Under the pieces are notes generated by a model. The model made no database searches. It was not told the origin of the DNA and was given only the letters and a program-made list of their open reading frames with translations. A DNA stretch of 6,354 nucleotides, from NCBI GenBank assembly GCA_020719105.1, contig DYQV01000147.1:1-6354 (forward strand), read 5' to 3'. The stretch's first letter is position 1, and every line of letters starts with the position of its first letter. The DNA is from Rikenella microfusus (GTDB lineage: Bacteria; Bacteroidota; Bacteroidia; Bacteroidales; SZUA-534). The translations under genes were made by a program, and so were the position numbers. Positions 1 to 4,646 of this stretch are shown piece by piece.

Positions 1-30
1 TTTAAAATCAATTAAAGTTGATTTTACTAG

Positions 31-60
31 TTTTTTTGTGAAAATTCGTGTAATTTGTGG
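31..60. repeat. Short GTG-ended ~10-nt periodic tract
   Basis: Three consecutive, imperfect units of about 10 nt each end in GTG or GTGG (GTG at 38-40, 48-50 and 57-59); the last two share AATTYGTG. The tract lies in the non-coding stretch before the lpxC/fabZ promoter. From memory, similar tandem 'ttcgtg' phrases are scattered through intergenic DNA of environmental Bacteroidota, but this is unverified here. It could also be simple A/T-rich sequence with chance periodicity. Confidence 0.35.
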
Positions 61-115
61 ACTGTTTTTGTTTTTATTTCTAAATGCGGTTGCCCTGAAC
101 AAAAAAAACTGCCTT

Positions 116-146
116 TTTGTAATCTACCGGAAAAAGTATATTTTTG
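116..146 (+). promoter_or_regulatory. Bacteroidota-type promoter of the lpxC/fabZ-lpxA operon
   Basis: TTTG at 116-119 is followed after exactly 19 nt by TATTTTTG at 139-146. This fits the Bacteroidota primary sigma consensus (TTTG at -33, TAnnTTTG at -7, about 19 nt between them). Transcription would begin near 150-155 and leave a leader of roughly 35-40 nt before the ATG at 189. There is no Shine-Dalgarno sequence, as is normal in this phylum. The promoter implies that the operon can be transcribed independently of whatever lies upstream of the window. Confidence 0.65.
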
Positions 147-188
147 CACGTTTCATTTATCTTTTAGTACACATAGATTAAACCACTT

Positions 189-1598
189 ATGGCTGATAAG
201 CAAAAAACAATTCAAAAAGAGGTTTCAATGCAGGGTGTGGGGCTTCATACCGGAGTCCAGGTTACCATGACATTTAAATCCGCACCGGCCGATCACGGAT
301 ACAAATTTAAACGGGTTGATTTACCCAATCAACCCGTAATTCCCGCTTTGGCCGAAAACGTGGTTGATACCTCCCGCGGTACAACCATTGCAAAAGGCGA
401 AGCCCGCGTTTCGACCATTGAACATGTTTTGGCAGCCGCTTACAGCTTAGATATTGACAACTTGTTGATTGAGATTAATGGTCCCGAAACCCCAATTATG
501 GATGGAAGTGCCATTACCTTTTTTAAAATACTTACCGAAGCTGGAACCGTGGAGCAGGAACTTGAACGGGAATATTTTGTGGTTCACGAAAACGTTCGGT
601 ATGTGAATGAGGAAAAAGGGATTGAAATAATTGCTTACCCCGACCACAAATACAGTGTGGATGTGCTCATTGATTTTAATTCGAAAGTGTTGGGGCACCA
701 ATATGCCAGCCTAACCGATTTGTCGGAATTTGGCGAGCAGATTGCCAGTTGCCGGACCTTTGCTTTTTTCCATGAACTGGAACCGTTGTTCAAAAACAAC
801 TTGATTAAAGGCGGCGCTTTAGAAAATGCCATTGTAATTGTTGAAAACGAATATCCGCAAGAGGAATTCGACCGCATAGCCGACCTATTTAACAAACCCC
901 ATTTGCAAACCAAGAGGGGAATCTTGAATAACATCAGCCTTCAATACTCTAACGAACCGGCGCGTCACAAACTGCTTGATGTAGTGGGTGATTTGGCTTT
1001 AGCTGGCCGTAGAATAAAAGGCAAAATTATAGCCAAACGTCCCGGTCACTATGCAAACACTCAGTTTGCTAACCTAATCCGCCAAGCGGTAAAGTTTGAA
1101 CAGAAAAATGGGGTGGCTCCTAGGTACAATCCCGATGAAGCTCCATTGCTGGATATTAAGGAAATAATGAAGAGATTGCCGCACCGGCCTCCTTTTTTAT
1201 TGGTTGATAAAATCATTCATCTTGATGAAAATTCAGTGGTTGGAGTAAAATGTGTTACCATGAATGAAGGTTTTTTTGTGGGACATTTTCCCGAAGAACC
1301 GGTAATGCCTGGTGTTTTACAAATTGAGGCCATGGCTCAGGTTGGAGGAATATTGGCACTTAAAGATTTAGAAAACCCCAAAGAATGGTCAACCTATTTC
1401 TTAAAGATAGACAATGTCCGCTTTAAACAAAAAGTGGTTCCGGGCGATACCCTGATTTTCAAATTGGAATTGATTGATCCCATCCGTCGGGGAATTGCCC
1501 ACATGCGCGGTCAAGTTTTTGTTGGCACTACCTTGGTAATGGATGCCGAAATGATGGCTCAGTTGGTGCGAAACAAAGTTGCTGAAGTAACCGAATAA
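189..1598 (+). CDS. lpxC/fabZ: Bifunctional UDP-3-O-acyl-N-acetylglucosamine deacetylase / 3-hydroxyacyl-ACP dehydratase
   Basis: This 469-residue cytoplasmic protein fuses two enzymes. Residues 1 to about 312 are LpxC, the zinc deacetylase that performs the committed step of lipid A synthesis. Visible motifs are LHTG (19-22), EHVLAA with E78 and zinc ligand H79, PIMDGSA (102-108), SCRTF (187-191), H260 and D264 as further zinc ligands with D268 after them, and GHYAN with the general-acid His H287. Residues about 320-469 are FabZ, which dehydrates 3-hydroxyacyl-ACP: LPHRPPFLLVD (330-340), GHFP with catalytic H366, and E380 fourteen residues later. Each half has near-normal length for the free enzyme (about 305 and 150 residues). 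The ATG at 189 puts HTG at residues 20-22, close to its place in E. coli LpxC, so the internal Met14 is unlikely to be the start. lpxA follows after 20 nt. All catalytic residues are present, so both activities are expected. The fusion is characteristic of Bacteroidota. Confidence 0.97.
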   Translation: MADKQKTIQKEVSMQGVGLHTGVQVTMTFKSAPADHGYKFKRVDLPNQPVIPALAENVVDTSRGTTIAKGEARVSTIEHVLAAAYSLDIDNLLIEINGPETPIMDGSAITFFKILTEAGTVEQELEREYFVVHENVRYVNEEKGIEIIAYPDHKYSVDVLIDFNSKVLGHQYASLTDLSEFGEQIASCRTFAFFHELEPLFKNNLIKGGALENAIVIVENEYPQEEFDRIADLFNKPHLQTKRGILNNISLQYSNEPARHKLLDVVGDLALAGRRIKGKIIAKRPGHYANTQFANLIRQAVKFEQKNGVAPRYNPDEAPLLDIKEIMKRLPHRPPFLLVDKIIHLDENSVVGVKCVTMNEGFFVGHFPEEPVMPGVLQIEAMAQVGGILALKDLENPKEWSTYFLKIDNVRFKQKVVPGDTLIFKLELIDPIRRGIAHMRGQVFVGTTLVMDAEMMAQLVRNKVAEVTE

Positions 1599-1618
1599 AG
1601 AACCTAACGAAAATAAAA

Positions 1619-2404
1619 ATGGAATATCCTTTAACGAACGTTCATCCGGAAGCAAAAATTGGTAATAATGTGGTAATTGAACCGTTTGTTACTATCGAAA
1701 AAAATGTTGAAATTGGCGACAACTGCTGGATTGGGGCTAATGCTGTAATTAAAGAATATACAAAAATAGGTAACAATTGCCGAATATTTCATGGTGCCGT
1801 AATTGGAGCCATCCCTCAGGATTTAAAGTTTGTTGGCGAAATAACAACAGTAATTATTGGCGACAACACCACAGTGCGCGAATGTGCAACCATTAACCGG
1901 GGTACCTCGGCGAAAGGTTCCACCCAGGTGGGTTCAAACTGCCTTCTAATGGCCTATTCGCATGTGGCCCATGATTGCCGAATAAAAAATTATGTAATTG
2001 TTGGCAACGCCACCCAAATAGCCGGCGAAGTGGATATTGACGACCATGCTATTTTAAGCGGTGGTATTTTGGTTCACCAATTTGTTCACATTGGCACCCA
2101 TGTTATTGTGCAGGGAGGTTCAAAAATAGCGAAAGATATTCCTCCCTACATAAAAGCCGGACGCGATCCGTTGAATTTTGCCGGAATAAATTCGGTTGGG
2201 TTGCGGCGTAGGGAATTTACCAACGAACAAATATATGCCATACAGGATGTCTATCGTACTATCTACCAAAAAGGATTAAATACAACTCAAGCGATAGAAG
2301 TTATAACGGCAGAACTGCCTGTTTCCGTTGAACGGGATGTAATAATCGATTTTGTGAGTAATTCAAAAAGAGGTATTATATCCGGTGAATTTGCTGAATT
2401 ATAA
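1619..2404 (+). CDS. lpxA: Acyl-ACP--UDP-N-acetylglucosamine O-acyltransferase (LpxA)
   Basis: The 261-residue protein (E. coli LpxA has 262) catalyses the first step of lipid A synthesis in the cytoplasm, moving a 3-hydroxyacyl chain from ACP to the 3-OH of UDP-GlcNAc. Residues about 7-180 are left-handed beta-helix hexapeptide repeats, visible as repeating IG/VI-N/D patterns such as AKIGNN, VEIGDN and TKIGNN. The catalytic region reads SHVAHDC (114-120), with H115 and general base H118 matching E. coli H122 and H125; VHQF gives H153, matching H160. IPPY (174-177) and GLRRREF (194-200) lead into the C-terminal helical part (about 195-261) typical of LpxA. By alignment, the acyl-length position G173 of E. 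coli is G166 here, which leaves room for a long chain. The gene starts 20 nt after lpxC/fabZ with no promoter between, so the two are co-transcribed. An intrinsic terminator follows. No anomalies are seen. Confidence 0.97.
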   Translation: MEYPLTNVHPEAKIGNNVVIEPFVTIEKNVEIGDNCWIGANAVIKEYTKIGNNCRIFHGAVIGAIPQDLKFVGEITTVIIGDNTTVRECATINRGTSAKGSTQVGSNCLLMAYSHVAHDCRIKNYVIVGNATQIAGEVDIDDHAILSGGILVHQFVHIGTHVIVQGGSKIAKDIPPYIKAGRDPLNFAGINSVGLRRREFTNEQIYAIQDVYRTIYQKGLNTTQAIEVITAELPVSVERDVIIDFVSNSKRGIISGEFAEL

Positions 2405-2426
2405 TCCTTGTTGTATAAAAAAATTG

Positions 2427-2457
2427 AAACCCCTTCATTAAATTATTGGGGTTTTTT
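2427..2457 (+). terminator. Intrinsic terminator after lpxA
   Basis: AAACCCC (2427-2433) pairs with GGGGTTT (2448-2454) across a 14-nt A/T-rich loop, and the right arm runs into six T residues (2452-2457). It starts 22 nt after the lpxA stop codon and closes the lipid A operon. The stem is short and the loop large, but the layout is that of a Rho-independent terminator. Confidence 0.75.
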
Positions 2458-2464
2458 GTTACCC

Positions 2465-2496
2465 ATTGATTTAATTAAAAAAATTACATAAATTTG
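2465..2496 (+). promoter_or_regulatory. Bacteroidota-type promoter of the uspA-like gene
   Basis: TAAATTTG at 2489-2496 is a perfect TAnnTTTG -7 element. ATTG at 2465-2468, 20 nt upstream, is a one-mismatch -33 element. Transcription would start around 2500-2505, giving a leader of about 40 nt to the ATG at 2543. The promoter sits just downstream of the lpxA terminator, so the stress-protein gene is a separate transcription unit. Confidence 0.55.
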
Positions 2497-2542
2497 ATTT
2501 TTACTTTACCCTAACTGGATCAATAACCTAAATGCCTTTTTT

Positions 2543-3373
2543 ATGGAAGCCGGAAAACGAATCATTGTGCCTTGGGATTTTACCGAAAAAGCTGATAATG
2601 CTTTAGCTCATGCGGTAAAAATGGCAAAAGTGCTGGATAATACCATTACCTTGTTGCACATCGTAAAAAAAGACAAAGAAATTGAAGAAGCATTGGCCAA
2701 ACTTAATGAAATTGCTGCCCAATCATCAGAAAAGTTTGGTGTTTCTATCAATACCGTAGTAAAAGAAGGTTCAATTTTTACAACCATTGGTGAATATACC
2801 AAAGAAAACGAAGATATTAATCTGGTAATCATGGGTACCCATGGTATGAAGGGTATGCAAAAACTAACCGGAAGTTGGGCTCTCAAAGTTATCGTTAGTT
2901 GTTATGCTCCGTTTATTGTGGTGCAGGATCCTCCAACTGAAAAAATAAGTTACGATAAAATTGTCTTTCCGGTTAATTTTAAAAGCGAAAATAGGGAAAA
3001 ACTAATTTGGGCCATTTATTTTGGTAAAATTTTTAAGGCAAAAATCCATTTTATTAAACAGGAGGTGAGCGATAATAGCTTGGTTAAGAAAGTGAACCAA
3101 AACCTTACTTTTGCCCGCAAGTATCTGAGTAAATATAATGTAGATTACGAAATAGCTACTGCTGCAAAATCTGGTGATTTTGCCGAAGGTACCATTAATT
3201 ATGCCAAGGAAATTGAAGCTGATATGATGCTGATTATGACCACTAAAAACATTGGAACTTTAGATTATGTTATGGGTGCCAGCGAACAATTCATAATTGC
3301 CAATACCGCCCGTATTCCGGTAATGTGCGTAAACCCCCGTAAGGCTCAAAACTTTTCTTTGGGGACGTTCTAA
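2543..3373 (+). CDS. Tandem-domain universal stress protein (UspA family)
   Basis: This 276-residue cytoplasmic protein has two consecutive Usp (Rossmann-like) domains, about residues 6-128 and 138-263, each ending in a hydrophobic strand before the next segment (PFIVVQDP, IPVMCVNPR). Domain 1 opens with IIVPWDFTEKADNAL and carries a nucleotide-loop motif GTHG (98-101), eight residues, then GS (110-111). The textbook ATP-binding Usp motif has nine residues between these, so nucleotide binding is plausible but not certain. In domain 2 the equivalent region, TTKNIG (233-238) to GAS (245-247), lacks GxHG and is probably not a nucleotide site. There is no signal peptide or membrane segment. The start at 2543 gives the expected short N-terminus; an ATG at 2532 is out of frame. 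Usp proteins help cells survive starvation and other stress, but the partner and exact role cannot be read from the sequence. The gene is monocistronic and convergent with thiL. Confidence 0.9.
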   Translation: MEAGKRIIVPWDFTEKADNALAHAVKMAKVLDNTITLLHIVKKDKEIEEALAKLNEIAAQSSEKFGVSINTVVKEGSIFTTIGEYTKENEDINLVIMGTHGMKGMQKLTGSWALKVIVSCYAPFIVVQDPPTEKISYDKIVFPVNFKSENREKLIWAIYFGKIFKAKIHFIKQEVSDNSLVKKVNQNLTFARKYLSKYNVDYEIATAAKSGDFAEGTINYAKEIEADMMLIMTTKNIGTLDYVMGASEQFIIANTARIPVMCVNPRKAQNFSLGTF

Positions 3374-3381
3374 TAAACTTA

Positions 3382-3396
3382 TTGAAGTAACTTCAA
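3382..3396. repeat. 15-nt dyad abutting the terminator stem
   Basis: TTGAAGT (3382-3388) and ACTTCAA (3390-3396) are perfect inverted arms around a single central A. A one-base loop cannot fold as a hairpin as written, so if it matters it would act as a protein-binding dyad or as a smaller hairpin with a wider loop. It overlaps the left arm of the following terminator by two bases. Chance is a reasonable explanation. Confidence 0.4.
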
Positions 3397-3423
3397 GCCG
3401 CCCAAATTGGTGCGGCTTTTTTT
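3395..3423 (+). terminator. Intrinsic terminator after the uspA-like gene
   Basis: AAGCCGC (3395-3401) pairs with GCGGCTT (3412-3418); inside the 10-nt loop, CC (3402-3403) and GG (3409-3410) can extend the stem past a bulged T. Seven T residues follow (3417-3423). The T-tract overlaps the stop codon of the convergent thiL gene (3422-3424). On the minus strand the same stem is not followed by a T-run (GAAGTT follows), so it would be a weaker terminator for thiL. Confidence 0.85.
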
Positions 3424-4471
3424 ATTCCTTTTCAGGATAAGCATTCCACCCTTGTGCCTTAATAATGGTGCTACCTTCGCCTTTTCCAAACAGCCGGACT
3501 TCTTTCTCTTTGGCTAGAATTTCTCCTATTACCGAGATTCCAGCAATACCCTGCAATTTTTCGGCATCGTTTGGATTAACCGTAAACAGCAATTCATAAT
3601 CCTCACCCCCATTCATGGCTAAAAGGGTAGGATCTAAGTTCAATTCCTCTGCCACATTAATCGTTTGCACATCAATGGGTAATGAGCCTTCATTTATTTT
3701 AGCTCCGCAACCCGATTGTTTACATATATGAAGAATTTCGGAAGAGAGTCCATCGGAAATATCAATCATGGCTGTTGGGGTAATTCCGGCATTTTTCAAA
3801 GCTTCAAAAATATCTCTGCGCGCTTCGGGTTTCAGTTGGCGTTCCAGCACATAGTCGTAAGTGCTCATATCGGGCTGCGAATTGGGATTTACCAAAAACA
3901 CCTCTTTCTCGCGCTTTAACAAAAGCAGTCCGGCATAAGCGGCTCCCAAATCACCCGAAACACATATCAAATTACCGGGTTTGGCGGTGTTACGGTAAAC
4001 GGCTTTCCCTTTTTCCACTTCACCTATTGCCGTGATGCTTATGGTTAACCCGGTAACAGAACTAGTGGTGTCGCCGCCAATTAAATCAATATTGTAAAAA
4101 TTACAGGCTTTTTTAATTCCTTGATACAACAATTCAACGGCTTCCATAGAAAACTTACCCGAGATTGCCATTGAAACGGTTATCTGTTTGGGAACGGCAT
4201 TCATGGCATACACATCAGAAAGGTTTACCACAACGGCTTTGTAACCTAAATGTTTGAGCGGGGTATAAATTAAATCGAAGTGAATCCCTTCAACCAGCAA
4301 ATCAGTAGTTACTACAATCTGCTTTCCGGAATAATCAAGTACCGCTGCATCGTCGCCTACTCCTTTAATTGAAGAAGAATGCTGAAGTTTTATATCTTTT
4401 GTTAACCGTTCTATCAAGCCAAATTCCCCCAAATCTTTCAGTTGGGTGGTTGTTTCTTGCGTATCTGCCAT
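3422..4471 (-). CDS. thiL: Thiamine-monophosphate kinase (ThiL)
   Basis: ThiL phosphorylates thiamine monophosphate with ATP to give thiamine pyrophosphate, the last step of cofactor synthesis, in the cytoplasm. The 349-residue product has the family's motifs (numbered from the chosen ATG): LGEFGLIERL (14-23), GVGDDAAV (37-44) with metal-binding aspartates, TTDLLVEGIHF (55-65), NLSDVYAMNAVP (83-94), GGDTTSS (132-138), DISDGLSSE (237-245) and GGEDYELLF (288-296). This is the PurM/ThiL-type two-domain fold, with all acidic ligand motifs intact. An in-frame TTG at 4489 would add six residues, but that TTG is part of a perfect -7 element (4487-4494), so it should lie upstream of the transcript. 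The ATG at 4471 is therefore preferred. No other thiamine gene is visible. The deduced leader is only about 10 nt, too short for a TPP riboswitch. The gene converges on the uspA-like gene and diverges from the secreted CAP gene. Confidence 0.95.
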   Translation of the reverse strand: MADTQETTTQLKDLGEFGLIERLTKDIKLQHSSSIKGVGDDAAVLDYSGKQIVVTTDLLVEGIHFDLIYTPLKHLGYKAVVVNLSDVYAMNAVPKQITVSMAISGKFSMEAVELLYQGIKKACNFYNIDLIGGDTTSSVTGLTISITAIGEVEKGKAVYRNTAKPGNLICVSGDLGAAYAGLLLLKREKEVFLVNPNSQPDMSTYDYVLERQLKPEARRDIFEALKNAGITPTAMIDISDGLSSEILHICKQSGCGAKINEGSLPIDVQTINVAEELNLDPTLLAMNGGEDYELLFTVNPNDAEKLQGIAGISVIGEILAKEKEVRLFGKGEGSTIIKAQGWNAYPEKE

Positions 4472-4486
4472 TTTCTGAATTTTGGG

Positions 4487-4494
4487 CAAAGATA
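4487..4494 (-). promoter_or_regulatory. -7 promoter element of thiL
   Basis: Read on the minus strand, bases 4494 to 4487 spell TATCTTTG, a perfect TAnnTTTG match. Transcription would begin near 4478-4483, leaving about 7-12 nt before the ATG at 4471. I see no TTTG or TTG at the expected -33 distance, so the call rests on the -7 element and its position. The element decides the start codon, because the alternative TTG (4489-4487) falls inside it. Confidence 0.55.
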
Positions 4495-4549
4495 ATAGAT
4501 ATTTTTGTATGCGTTTAAGGATTAGGAGGTCACTTTCCTAAATGCCAAA

Positions 4550-4578
4550 ACAGGCTAACCCATCCTGTCGTATTTTTT
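4550..4578 (+). other. Weak hairpin followed by a T-run in the divergent intergenic region
   Basis: ACAGG (4550-4554) and CCTGT (4564-4568) can form a 5-bp stem with a 9-nt loop, followed by CG and TATTTTTT (4571-4578). It has a terminator-like shape, but no plus-strand gene ends upstream of it, so its role is unclear. It may be chance, a remnant, or a barrier to antisense transcription out of thiL. The rest of 4490-4646 holds only the two promoters. Confidence 0.25.
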
Positions 4579-4602
4579 CCATTTCAATATGTTTCAATTC
4601 CT

Positions 4603-4633
4603 TTTGATTTGATTTACAAACAGCCTAACTTTA
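4603..4633 (+). promoter_or_regulatory. Probable promoter of the secreted CAP-domain gene
   Basis: TTTG at 4603-4606 is followed after exactly 19 nt by TAACTTTA at 4626-4633, a 7-of-8 consensus match at the Bacteroidota -7 element with A in place of the final G. The start of transcription would fall near 4637-4642, only about 5-10 nt before the ATG at 4647. No Shine-Dalgarno sequence is present. The spacing is ideal, the -7 match imperfect. Confidence 0.45.
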
Positions 4634-4646
4634 TAATAAAAATACA

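Noticed and set aside
55..270. Plus-strand 71-codon reading frame overlapping the start of lpxC/fabZ
   Set aside because: It spans the promoter and the first 82 bases of lpxC/fabZ in another frame, and its product has no recognisable motif.
3716..3919. Plus-strand 67-codon frame inside thiL
   Set aside because: It lies wholly within the well-supported thiL coding sequence on the opposite strand and has no recognisable motif.
2527..4546. CCTAAATGCC occurs both before the uspA-like gene (2527-2536) and in the thiL/CAP intergenic region (4537-4546)
   Set aside because: Many 10-mer repeats are expected by chance in 6 kb; the two sites differ in context and distance to the gene start.
4524..4607. 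AGGAGGT (4524-4530) followed 11 nt later by an ATG and a 21-codon frame ending in TGA
   Set aside because: Shine-Dalgarno sites are little used in this phylum, none of the recognised genes here has one, the frame is very short, and its product shows no feature.
4471..4646. TPP riboswitch upstream of thiL
   Set aside because: No THI-box-like sequence is seen, and the inferred leader of about 10 nt is too short to hold one.
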